Assembly (NCBI RefSeq): GCF_042854845.1
Contig: NZ_AP031498.1
Coordinates: 3,596,001-3,660,000 of the forward strand
DNA: 64,000 bases
Reading direction: 5' to 3'
From: Maricurvus nonylphenolicus
GTDB lineage: Bacteria > Pseudomonadota > Gammaproteobacteria > Pseudomonadales > Cellvibrionaceae
Part shown: one piece after another, positions 7,068 to 15,132 of the stretch
Layout of the letters: every line of letters begins with the position of its first letter
How positions within the stretch are numbered: position 1 is the first letter of the stretch
Made by a program: the position numbers and the translations under genes
Notes under the pieces: model-generated
Told to the model about the DNA's origin: nothing
The model's input: the letters and a program-made list of their open reading frames with translations, nothing else
Databases searched by the model: none

Positions 7068-9410
7068 ATGATTAAAAAATCACTGCCACTTGCCGTTGGT
7101 CTGATAATGTCAGCCCCTACCCTTGCCCAGGATGATACTTCAGGCTTCACCCTGGAAGAGATCGTTGTAACTGCCCAAAAACGTGAACAGAGTCTGCAGG
7201 ATGTACCCATCGCGGTTACCGCCTACGACTCAAACGCATTAAAAGCGCAGGGCATTCAGGAGGTCACCGACCTGAATAAAGCTAACCCTAGCTTCCATAT
7301 CAACGTCCAGCAAAACAAAGTCTCCAACAGCCCAGTGCGTATTCGCGGTATCGGTACCAACGGTACTAACGCGGCGTTTGAAGGTGCCGTTGGCCTGTAT
7401 GTAGATGGTGTATACCGCAGTCGCCCAGGCATGGTGTTATCGACATTTAACGATGTTGGTGGGATTGAGATTCTTCGCGGCCCTCAGGGTACCCTGTTTG
7501 GTAAAAACACATCAGCAGGCGCCATGATCATCACTTCCCAGGCACCGGAGCATGAATTCTCTGCAGGCGGTGAAGTAACCGTGGGTAACTACGATAAAAC
7601 CCGTGGCAATTTTTATGTTACCGGTGGCGTGACCGATGAACTGGCTCTGCGTGCCTCTATCGTTTATGACAAAGCAGATGGTTTTTATGAAAACAATCTG
7701 ACCGGTAACAATTCGATGAATACCGATACCCAGTCAATCAAACTTCAAGCGCTATACGAGCCAACCGAAGACCTGAGTATTCGCACCATCATTGATTACA
7801 CTGAAGCCGATGAAAAGTGTTGTTACGGCATGTCTACCCGACTGGATGCCCCTTCTGCGCTTGACCAGGCAGTGGTTGGTCCATCAGTAGCAGCCAAAGG
7901 TATTTCTTATTTCACCAATGGACGTTATACCGAAGACCGCCCTATCAATCAGGACGGCAAGGATATTTCACGTGATCGCGGAATTAGCATCGATGTGAAT
8001 TATGCACTTAATGAAAACATGGATTTGCGTTCCATCACCTCATACCGAGAATACAAAAATGCTCAAAGTGAGGGTGACTGGGATTTTAATCCGTATGACT
8101 GGGGTTCTGATTACGCCCAATCCTATGAGTTTGAAACCTTTACTCAGGAATTTAACCTGACCGGAAACACTGAACTCGGCGACATTGATGTCGAATATGT
8201 ATTGGGATTGTTCTACTCCAATGAAGATCTAATACATAATCTAAGTTACGGTACCGGTGAGGATATGCAAGTTCTGGCTTTGGGACTGGGTGGCGCAATC
8301 GAAAACCCTGACGCTATTGCCGTTAATAATTTATATACTCTGGAAGACGAAGTTAGAGCAGTTTACGGCCATTTTACTTTCGCTTTATCTGAGCAAATTA
8401 ATCTGATTGCCGGTGTTCGTTATTCGGAGGAAGAAAAAGAACTGACACTGGAAAATCTGATCGGTACTGATGCCGAGTACTGGGCATACTCACTGGCAAA
8501 TCACCAAGTATTCGCCACCTTGGGATCAGGCTCTCTTTCTGGTCCTGAGGGTTCCGAAGGTATTGATGAAGAAGAAGTGACTTACACGTTAGGGGTACAG
8601 TACTTCCCAACAGAAGATACTCAGGTTTACGCCAACTATTCCAAAGGTTACAAAGCCGGCGGTATTTCCATGAATGTGAATGCCATGGGTGCGTTTAACC
8701 CTGCCAGCCCGTCACCTACTTTTGATCCTGCTGTCTATGCTCCCGAGTATGTCGATGCCTATGAAGTTGGTATTAAAACCAATTATCTCGAAGGTGCTGG
8801 CCGCTTGAATATCGCGGTGTTCTATAGCGATTACCAGGATATCCAGGTGAACAGTTGGGACGGCCTGAAGTTCAATACCGGTAATGCGGAAACCGCCGTG
8901 ACGCAAGGTATTGAAATTGAAAATATGCTGGCCTTGTCTGAAAACCTGATTACCAATGTTGCCATTACCTATCTTGATGACACCAGCTTTGGTGAAGTGC
9001 CTGCCACATTCGACCCAGAAGGTAGAATGACCGATCGCGATCAGGCCTTCGCACCTGAGTGGGCAGGTAATATCGGTTTAATGTACGAAAACAATTTAAA
9101 CGATAGCCTTGAAATCTACGGCAATTTCAATCTGAGTTATACCGGTAAGCACTGGGTATCCAATGATGTGGATGTAAAACAGAGCTATTCATTGGTTGAT
9201 CTGTCTCTTGGCTTACGCAGCACGGATGGCATTTGGGATATTGCATTTTTCTGTCAAAACTGTGGCGACAAAGAATATATCACCAATGGCTTTACCGCAC
9301 CGTTCCTGGGTACTGTTTTGCAACAAGTTGATCCAAGTGCTGAAGACGTCGTTATGATCAACACCGGTGCTCCTCGCACTTACGGTGTAACCGTAACCGC
9401 TAACTTCTAA
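7068..9410 (+). CDS. TonB-dependent outer-membrane receptor
   Basis: This is a 780-residue receptor. It has a signal peptide (about residues 1-20, ending TLA), then a TonB box-like EEIVVTAQKREQSLQDVPIAV segment. A plug domain runs from about residue 45 to 165 with IRGIG, VDGVYRSRPG and EILRGPQGTLFGKNTSAGAMII. The remainder is a beta-barrel ending in the terminal aromatic VTANF. The family imports scarce or large substrates across the outer membrane using TonB energy. The EIVVTAQKR signature group is common in marine and sphingomonad-like degraders next to catabolic genes. Two operator-like sites precede the gene and a strong terminator follows it, so it is a single-gene unit. Confidence 0.95.
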   Translation: MIKKSLPLAVGLIMSAPTLAQDDTSGFTLEEIVVTAQKREQSLQDVPIAVTAYDSNALKAQGIQEVTDLNKANPSFHINVQQNKVSNSPVRIRGIGTNGTNAAFEGAVGLYVDGVYRSRPGMVLSTFNDVGGIEILRGPQGTLFGKNTSAGAMIITSQAPEHEFSAGGEVTVGNYDKTRGNFYVTGGVTDELALRASIVYDKADGFYENNLTGNNSMNTDTQSIKLQALYEPTEDLSIRTIIDYTEADEKCCYGMSTRLDAPSALDQAVVGPSVAAKGISYFTNGRYTEDRPINQDGKDISRDRGISIDVNYALNENMDLRSITSYREYKNAQSEGDWDFNPYDWGSDYAQSYEFETFTQEFNLTGNTELGDIDVEYVLGLFYSNEDLIHNLSYGTGEDMQVLALGLGGAIENPDAIAVNNLYTLEDEVRAVYGHFTFALSEQINLIAGVRYSEEEKELTLENLIGTDAEYWAYSLANHQVFATLGSGSLSGPEGSEGIDEEEVTYTLGVQYFPTEDTQVYANYSKGYKAGGISMNVNAMGAFNPASPSPTFDPAVYAPEYVDAYEVGIKTNYLEGAGRLNIAVFYSDYQDIQVNSWDGLKFNTGNAETAVTQGIEIENMLALSENLITNVAITYLDDTSFGEVPATFDPEGRMTDRDQAFAPEWAGNIGLMYENNLNDSLEIYGNFNLSYTGKHWVSNDVDVKQSYSLVDLSLGLRSTDGIWDIAFFCQNCGDKEYITNGFTAPFLGTVLQQVDPSAEDVVMINTGAPRTYGVTVTANF

Positions 9411-9424
9411 TCACACCTCCGCTT

Positions 9425-9451
9425 AGGGCAAGCATTGGCTTGCCCTTTTTT
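9425..9451 (+). terminator. Intrinsic terminator after the TonB receptor
   Basis: A perfect 9-bp stem AGGGCAAGC/GCTTGCCCT with a 4-nt loop is followed directly by a run of six T (9446-9451), 15 nt after the receptor stop. This is a textbook Rho-independent terminator. Confidence 0.9.
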
Positions 9452-9585
9452 AATACTCAAAAAAGGCCTAACATTTCTTAACCCCCGATGGCGCCATTAG
9501 CTAGCAAGGCGTCACCCTTTGCAAGAATCAACATTTCGATGGACCGGTATGATAAACCCTAAACTCACGTTACAAGGTATCTGCC

Positions 9586-10413
9586 ATGAACTCAGTAAAA
9601 CGTCCCGTCGCCTTGGTTACCGGCGCTTCAGCGGGCATCGGAAAATCCATTGTTAAACAACTTCAACAGGATGGCTGGAAAGTCTACGGCGCAGCACGAC
9701 GCGTCGAAGCCATGCGCGATATAGAAAAAGAAGGCGCGAGCGTACTCGCTCTGGATGTTACCGATGATCAGAGCATGCAAACCTGTATCGATACCATCAT
9801 TCAACAGGAAGGACAAATAGACGCCCTCGTCAACAATGCCGGTTACGGCTCCTATGGCACTGTCGAAGATGTGGATATTGACGAAGCCCGTCGTCAATTT
9901 GAAGTTAATGTCTTCGGCCTGGCCCGACTTACGCAACTGGTATTGCCGCATATGCGTGAAGCAAACCAGGGTCGTATTGTGAATATCAGCTCTATGGGCG
10001 GCAGAATTTGGATGCCTGTAGGAGGTTGGTACCACGCCACAAAATACTGCGTAGAAGTTCTTTCCGATGCGTTGAGATTGGAAACCAAACCCTTTGGTAT
10101 TCATGTCTCCGTGATTCAACCCGGCGCAATTGAAAGTGAGTGGTCAGGTATTGCCGCAGATAACCTGAAAAAGACCGCCAAAACATCACCTTATCAAAAA
10201 ATCGTACAGGCCATGGTTAATGCATTAACTAACTATGATTCGGCTTCTAAACCTGAAGTAATTGCCAAAGCAGTATCCAAAGCTCTTAACAGTAAAAAAC
10301 CCAAACGCCGCTATGCCGCGCCATTTGATGCCAAGGCCCTTATCTTCCTGCACTGGATTATGCCCGATCGGATTTGGGATCGGTTTATTATGATGGCACT
10401 AAAGGCTTCATAA
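9586..10413 (+). CDS. Short-chain dehydrogenase/reductase (SDR)
   Basis: This is a 275-residue classical SDR with the full motif set: TGASAGIG (about residues 13-20), NNAG near 87-90, the catalytic Ser in NISSMGG and YHATK near 157-161. It is a cytoplasmic NAD(P)(H) oxidoreductase of unknown substrate, similar in length to ketone reductases of the SDR family. It is the first gene of a same-strand group: SDR, AraC regulator (16-bp gap), then the molybdenum hydroxylase pair. This suggests an operon that oxidises one compound. AAGG at 9574-9577 is the ribosome site. Confidence 0.9.
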   Translation: MNSVKRPVALVTGASAGIGKSIVKQLQQDGWKVYGAARRVEAMRDIEKEGASVLALDVTDDQSMQTCIDTIIQQEGQIDALVNNAGYGSYGTVEDVDIDEARRQFEVNVFGLARLTQLVLPHMREANQGRIVNISSMGGRIWMPVGGWYHATKYCVEVLSDALRLETKPFGIHVSVIQPGAIESEWSGIAADNLKKTAKTSPYQKIVQAMVNALTNYDSASKPEVIAKAVSKALNSKKPKRRYAAPFDAKALIFLHWIMPDRIWDRFIMMALKAS

Positions 10414-10429
10414 CAACAAAGGTTACATT

Positions 10430-11449
10430 ATGGTCATTAGCAACGCTACCCGCTTCCCATTACCCCCTGGCTGGAAAGTTATCTTCAGGGATCTGGATAT
10501 CAATGCAGGTCATATTCTGCGACGGGCAGGGCTTGCTGAAGATCTCTTTAGCCAGGAAAAACCCATGCTAAAAGCATCAGAGTACTTTCGCTTCTGGAAT
10601 ACGCTGATGCAATATTTTAACAATCCGAAAATGCCACTTACACTTGTGGATAAGCTATCTATCGAAGGGTTTAACGCACCTATTTTTGCAACACTGTGTA
10701 GCCCTAATCTGGCTATAGGGTTGCAAAGACTCAGTTGCTTTAAACGGTTAATCGGACCGATCAATATGCATGTAGAGCAATCGATCAGGGAGATGTGCAT
10801 AAGTTTTTCCAGTGCCTCAACCAAAGACCCCTTACCGGATTCTTTAGCTCATACGGAGCATGCATTCATCATCAAACTAGCTCGCATGGCGACAAGAGAA
10901 CATATTATTCCACACCAGGTTGAATGTACGACGCTACCTCAGCCCATTGATGCGTTTACGCATTACTTTGGTGTTCAACCAACATTGGGCACAACTAACC
11001 GCCTCACGTTTAGTCAGGAGGATGCGCGGCGGGTATTCTTAACCGCCAACAATGATATGTGGGGATTCTTTGAACCTGAATTGAGACTCAGATTACACAA
11101 CCTGGAAAAAAGCGCATCAACCCACGGTAGAGTTAAAGCCGCCTTACTGGAATTGTTGCCCAGCGGCCGTAGCAGTATCGTTGATGTAGCGTCGAATATG
11201 GCCGTCAGCAAACGTACGTTGCAACGACGTTTAAGTGATGAGAATTACACCTATCAAAGGATTTTAAGTGAAACTCGCGAAGAGCTTGCGCGTTTCTACC
11301 TGACCCAATCCGATCTCAGCTGCTCTGAGATTTCTTATTTAGTCGGATTTGAAGACCCAAACTCATTTTTCCGCGCCTTTAACCAGTGGACAGGCTTACC
11401 GCCGGAAAGGTTACGCCAACAAGCACGTGGATTTGATGTAGCGGTTTAA
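10430..11449 (+). CDS. AraC family transcriptional regulator
   Basis: This is a 339-residue regulator. The C-terminal AraC DNA-binding domain (about residues 240-335) shows two helix-turn-helix units, VDVASNMAVSKRTLQRRLSDE and CSEISYLVGFEDPNSFFRAF followed by W-TGLPPERLRQ. The N-terminal 200 residues fit the arabinose-binding-like ligand domain of the AraC branch seen in OruR/ArgR-type regulators. It lies inside the SDR-hydroxylase gene group, 35 bp before the iron-sulfur subunit. It is therefore likely a local activator responding to the pathway substrate. Confidence 0.92.
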   Translation: MVISNATRFPLPPGWKVIFRDLDINAGHILRRAGLAEDLFSQEKPMLKASEYFRFWNTLMQYFNNPKMPLTLVDKLSIEGFNAPIFATLCSPNLAIGLQRLSCFKRLIGPINMHVEQSIREMCISFSSASTKDPLPDSLAHTEHAFIIKLARMATREHIIPHQVECTTLPQPIDAFTHYFGVQPTLGTTNRLTFSQEDARRVFLTANNDMWGFFEPELRLRLHNLEKSASTHGRVKAALLELLPSGRSSIVDVASNMAVSKRTLQRRLSDENYTYQRILSETREELARFYLTQSDLSCSEISYLVGFEDPNSFFRAFNQWTGLPPERLRQQARGFDVAV

Positions 11450-11484
11450 CACTGATAAACATCTAGTAAAAACAAGGTACAGTC

Positions 11485-12009
11485 ATGATTAGTTTTGAAT
11501 TAAATGGAGAAACCGTCTCCACCAATGTGGCGGAGGATACGCCATTACTGTGGGTTATCCGCGATCACTTTAAACTCAAAGGCTCAAAGTTTGGTTGTGG
11601 TATGGGCCTGTGTGGTGCCTGCACTATGCATGTGGACGGAGAGGCTGTTCGCACCTGTATCTTACCGCTCAACGCCGTTGCCAACCGCAAAGTCACCACT
11701 ATTGAAGGGCTTTCTCCTGCAAGCACGTTGCATAAAGTCCAGAAAGCCTGGATCGAGCACAACGTGCCTCAATGTGGTTACTGTCAGTCGGGGCAGATCA
11801 TGTCAGCGACTGCGCTGTTGAAAACAAACATCAATCCTTCCGACAGCGATATTGATCGGGCCATGCAGGGCAATATCTGCCGCTGTGGTACCTACCCTCG
11901 TATCAAAAAAGCCATTAAAGCGGTGGCCAAGGACCTGCAAAACGGTGTTGCCTACTACACGCCTGACAATAGTCCAGCTAGCGCTACGAACAAGGAGGTC
12001 AACGTATGA
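11485..12009 (+). CDS. (2Fe-2S) small subunit of a molybdenum hydroxylase (IorA-like)
   Basis: This is a 174-residue protein with two iron-sulfur clusters. The plant-ferredoxin-like cluster uses CGMGLCGACTMHVDGEAVRTC (about residues 43-63). The second cluster uses CGYCQSGQ and NICRCGTYPRIKKAI near 100-145. It passes electrons from the molybdopterin subunit encoded next. Its stop overlaps the start of that gene by 4 nt (ATGA), so the two are translationally coupled. The two-subunit arrangement without a FAD subunit matches isoquinoline 1-oxidoreductase and aldehyde-oxidase relatives, where a cytochrome usually takes the electrons. No cytochrome gene is present nearby. Confidence 0.93.
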   Translation: MISFELNGETVSTNVAEDTPLLWVIRDHFKLKGSKFGCGMGLCGACTMHVDGEAVRTCILPLNAVANRKVTTIEGLSPASTLHKVQKAWIEHNVPQCGYCQSGQIMSATALLKTNINPSDSDIDRAMQGNICRCGTYPRIKKAIKAVAKDLQNGVAYYTPDNSPASATNKEVNV

Positions 12010-14207
12010 GAAAAGTAACATCTTCACGCCGGGATTTTATCAAGCTGGTCAGTGTTGCGGGTGGCGGTTTAATAGTGGGGGTTCCTTTATCAGGCTGTGC
12101 CACCACAAGGTTACCGGAACCGAATCAAGCGGGTACTTACCAAGGTGATGCCTTTATTCAAATTACGCCATCCAATGAGATCCATTTTTATATGGGCCGA
12201 TCTGAGATGGGCCAAGGTACCTTTGATGGGCTTACCACCCTGGTTGCGGAAGAATTGAATATTCATCCAAGCGCAATTACAACGCACCATGCGCCAGTGC
12301 ACAAGGCATTTGTCAATTCTGACTTTGGCGTGCAAGGCACTGGCGGTAGCACCAGCATGAAAGTGAGCTTTCTACCTACCCGTCAATCGGCGGCCAATGC
12401 TCGCCAGGCAATTCTATTGGCTGCAGCCGAACAGCTGGACACTTCTGTGGATAACTTACGCATGAGTGAAGGCAATGTTTACCTGGGCGATAAAGCTTAT
12501 CCCTATGGCACATTTGCAGAGTTAGCCAGTAACCGGGACATTCCAACTGACGCGTCACTTAAAGCAAAAGAAGATTTTCAATTTATCGGTAAAAGCAGCC
12601 CGCGTATTGATGGCCAACCAAAATCAACGGGAACGGCGGAGTTTGGTATAGACGTAGACTTTCCGGGCCTTAAAAAAGCCATTCTCAAACGCTGCCCTGT
12701 TGCTGGCGGTACCGTTAAGGCTTTTGATGATAAAAACGCCAAAAACATGCCTGGTGTGCTAGCGGTTGTTGTCATTGAAAATGGCGTCGCAGTTGTTGCC
12801 GACAACACCTGGCAAGCCAAGCAAGCCGCTGAAGCGTTAAAAATACAATGGAATTACCCGGAGCTTAAATCCTTCTCCTCTGAACACATTAAAGCCACGC
12901 TCCAGAAAGCCTTGGATGAGGACCACGGCGAAAAAGCCCATAAAGAAGGCAATGGTGGAAAAGGTCTGACAAACGCCGATAACATCATTACCGCTGAATA
13001 CTGGGCGCCGTATTTAGCCCATGCCACCATGGAGCCGATGAACTGCACTGCACGTATTGAAAATGGTGTATGCGATGTATGGGTTGGTTGCCAAAGTCCG
13101 CAAGTTGCCAAAGGCATTGCCAAGCATATCTCTGGTCTTGATGACGACAACGTACATATTCACTCCACCTTTATGGGGGGAGGCTTTGGTCGCCGAGGCG
13201 CGAATGATTATATTACCGAAGCCGTGTCTATCGCCAAAGCGGCACGCTTGCCGGTACAGCTGGTATGGACGCGTGAAGATGACATGCAACATGATCTGTA
13301 TCGCCCGCCAGCGTTAACCCGTTTTTCCGCCAGCATAGATGACAACGGATTGATTGATACCTATGCCGTTAACAGTGCTGGCCCTAATATCACCCCCTAC
13401 CTCATGCAAGAAGCACTGCCTGCCATGCTGCCTGGATTTATGGGCGGTGTTGCAGAGTGGGCAGCCGAAAAAACCCACGGGGTATTTGCCAACTGGATGG
13501 TAGAACCCGCCAGCGTTGAAGGTTTATTTGAAGACTACGACACGCCCAATAAAGAAGTTCGCCATGTAACGGTTGATCCCGGTGTACCACTGGGTTATTG
13601 GCGAGCGGTAGGTCATTCGTTTAGTGGTTTCTTTAAAGAAAGCTTTATCGATGAACTTGCAATAAGCGCCAACCGAGATCCTGTTCAATTCCGTCTCGAT
13701 AATACGGCTAACGATAAAAAGCTTAATCATGTGATACGGGTAGCCGCAGACAAAGCGAACTGGGGAACACCATCAAGACCTGGCACGGCACAAGGTTTTG
13801 CTGCCCATACCTCTTTTCTGGCAAAAGTTGCTCAGGTGGCAGAAGTCAGCGTGAGCAATGATGAAATTACGGTGCATAAGGTTGTCTGTGTGATTGACTG
13901 TGGACAGGTTGTAAACCCCGACACAGTTAAAGCACAAATGGAAGGCAGTATTATTTTTGGTTTAACCGCTGCCCTTCACGGACAAATTGATATTGTGGAT
14001 GGTGTGGTACAACAATCAAACTTCCACAACTACCCTATGCTTCGCATGCCACAATCGCCTGAGATTGAAGTCCATATTATCGATAGCGAGGAAACACCGG
14101 TAGGTGTTGGAGAACCGGGATTACCACCCATTGCAGCCGCGGTGGCCAATGGTGTTTATGCTGCCATTGGTAAACGCTTACGCTCGCTGCCATTAACACT
14201 ATCGTAA
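12006..14207 (+). CDS. Molybdopterin-binding large subunit of a xanthine dehydrogenase-family hydroxylase (IorB-like), Tat-exported
   Basis: This is a 733-residue catalytic subunit. The N-terminus carries a twin-arginine signal (SRRDFIKLVSVAGGG) followed by a Gly/Cys region (SGCATT) that could even be lipidated, so the enzyme likely acts in the periplasm. Cofactor motifs include SEMGQGTFDGL, GVQGTGGSTS, GGGFGRRGANDY and the C-terminal GVGEPGLPPIAAAVANGVY, whose Glu is the expected catalytic base. Family members hydroxylate N-heterocycles or oxidise aldehydes using water as oxygen source. The substrate is not readable. It is coupled to the iron-sulfur subunit; the genes that mature the cofactor are not in the window. 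Confidence 0.92.
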   Translation: MRKVTSSRRDFIKLVSVAGGGLIVGVPLSGCATTRLPEPNQAGTYQGDAFIQITPSNEIHFYMGRSEMGQGTFDGLTTLVAEELNIHPSAITTHHAPVHKAFVNSDFGVQGTGGSTSMKVSFLPTRQSAANARQAILLAAAEQLDTSVDNLRMSEGNVYLGDKAYPYGTFAELASNRDIPTDASLKAKEDFQFIGKSSPRIDGQPKSTGTAEFGIDVDFPGLKKAILKRCPVAGGTVKAFDDKNAKNMPGVLAVVVIENGVAVVADNTWQAKQAAEALKIQWNYPELKSFSSEHIKATLQKALDEDHGEKAHKEGNGGKGLTNADNIITAEYWAPYLAHATMEPMNCTARIENGVCDVWVGCQSPQVAKGIAKHISGLDDDNVHIHSTFMGGGFGRRGANDYITEAVSIAKAARLPVQLVWTREDDMQHDLYRPPALTRFSASIDDNGLIDTYAVNSAGPNITPYLMQEALPAMLPGFMGGVAEWAAEKTHGVFANWMVEPASVEGLFEDYDTPNKEVRHVTVDPGVPLGYWRAVGHSFSGFFKESFIDELAISANRDPVQFRLDNTANDKKLNHVIRVAADKANWGTPSRPGTAQGFAAHTSFLAKVAQVAEVSVSNDEITVHKVVCVIDCGQVVNPDTVKAQMEGSIIFGLTAALHGQIDIVDGVVQQSNFHNYPMLRMPQSPEIEVHIIDSEETPVGVGEPGLPPIAAAVANGVYAAIGKRLRSLPLTLS

Positions 14208-14216
14208 CCAGAAAAT

Positions 14217-14246
14217 GAAATGGCTTATCCCAGGATAAGCCATTTC
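14217..14246. terminator. Bidirectional hairpin between convergent genes
   Basis: A perfect 13-bp inverted repeat GAAATGGCTTATC/GATAAGCCATTTC closes a 4-nt loop. It sits midway in the 57-bp gap between the converging hydroxylase and SDR genes. T-runs are short on both sides, but its position suits a shared terminator. Confidence 0.6.
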
Positions 14247-14264
14247 TCGTAAACTTCTTATAAG

Positions 14265-15023
14265 TTAAACCATGTACTCGCCACCATTCACATGAATAAC
14301 CTGACCAGTAACAAACTTGCCACTGTCTGCGGCCAAATATAACGCCGCTTCGGCAATGTCGTTTACATGGCCAGGATGTTTGATGGAGAGATTTTTAAAT
14401 ACCTGATCAATATCCACATGAGCATAATGTTTTTGATCACGCTTGGTATCAATAGCACCCACGGCAATGGTATTGGCTGTAACTTCGTGAACGCCATATT
14501 CGCGTGCGATAGCTTTGGATAAACCGTGCATGCCGGCTTTGGCCGTTACATTAGCCGCGCGCTCATAAAATTGTCCAAAAAAACCATCATAACCGGACAT
14601 ATTAATAATGCGGCCCCACTTTTTTTCACGCATTTTTGGCAGCACTAATCGACTGCCATAAAAACAGGAACTTAAATTCGTATTTATCACCTGCTGCCAC
14701 ATTTCCGGGGTAATTTCTTCAAACGCCATACGATGGCGAACACCGACGTTATTCACCAAGATATCAACCGTACCAAAAACTTCTTCTGCTTCCGCAAGCA
14801 TAACTTGCCACTGTGAAGGATCGGAGACATCCGCCATAACACCGTGGGCCTTGCCGCCAACATCACAAATAGCGTTTACCACCGCATCGACATTGTCACG
14901 ATTGCTCGATCCATTAACGATAACACTGGCACCTTCAGCTGCAAAAAGCTCTGCAACTGCTCGGCCAATATTTTGCCCTGACCCTGTGACCAATGCCGTC
15001 TTACCCTGTAAACGTTCTCCCAT
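14265..15023 (-). CDS. SDR-family protein lacking the usual catalytic tyrosine
   Basis: This is a 252-residue SDR with TGSGQNIG for cofactor binding, NNVGVRH in place of NNAG, and the Ser-loop NMSGYDG. At the YxxxK position the protein reads NVTAK, so Asn replaces Tyr; another Tyr lies four residues earlier (FYERAANVTAK). The C-terminus GQVIHVNGGEYMV is typical of 3-oxoacyl-ACP-reductase-like SDRs. ATG 15023 is preferred over the upstream in-frame ATG (15059) because GGAGAAGAG precedes it closely. It is divergent from the MFS gene, with operator-like site 3 between. Confidence 0.88.
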   Translation of the reverse strand: MGERLQGKTALVTGSGQNIGRAVAELFAAEGASVIVNGSSNRDNVDAVVNAICDVGGKAHGVMADVSDPSQWQVMLAEAEEVFGTVDILVNNVGVRHRMAFEEITPEMWQQVINTNLSSCFYGSRLVLPKMREKKWGRIINMSGYDGFFGQFYERAANVTAKAGMHGLSKAIAREYGVHEVTANTIAVGAIDTKRDQKHYAHVDIDQVFKNLSIKHPGHVNDIAEAALYLAADSGKFVTGQVIHVNGGEYMV

Positions 15024-15062
15024 TTTCTCTTCTCCCAATGTACTGATAACAAACAACATACT

Positions 15063-15082
15063 TACTTATTGATCAAATAGTA
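15063..15082. promoter_or_regulatory. Operator-like 20-bp site 3, near-perfect palindrome
   Basis: TACTTATTGATCAAATAGTA is identical to its own reverse complement at 16 of 20 positions, centred on TTGATCAA. It lies between the divergent SDR (start 15023) and MFS (start 15133) genes, where a bound repressor would block both. It is the most symmetric of the four related sites in this region. Confidence 0.6.
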
Positions 15083-15132
15083 TTTTGCAGTTAAGCTCAG
15101 TTGTCAATAATCAGGAGCCGACAGGTAATCAC

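Noticed and set aside
6905..7210. A 101-codon minus-strand frame over the TonB receptor promoter
   Set aside because: It overlaps the hairpin, operator site 4 and the receptor start, and shows no protein features.
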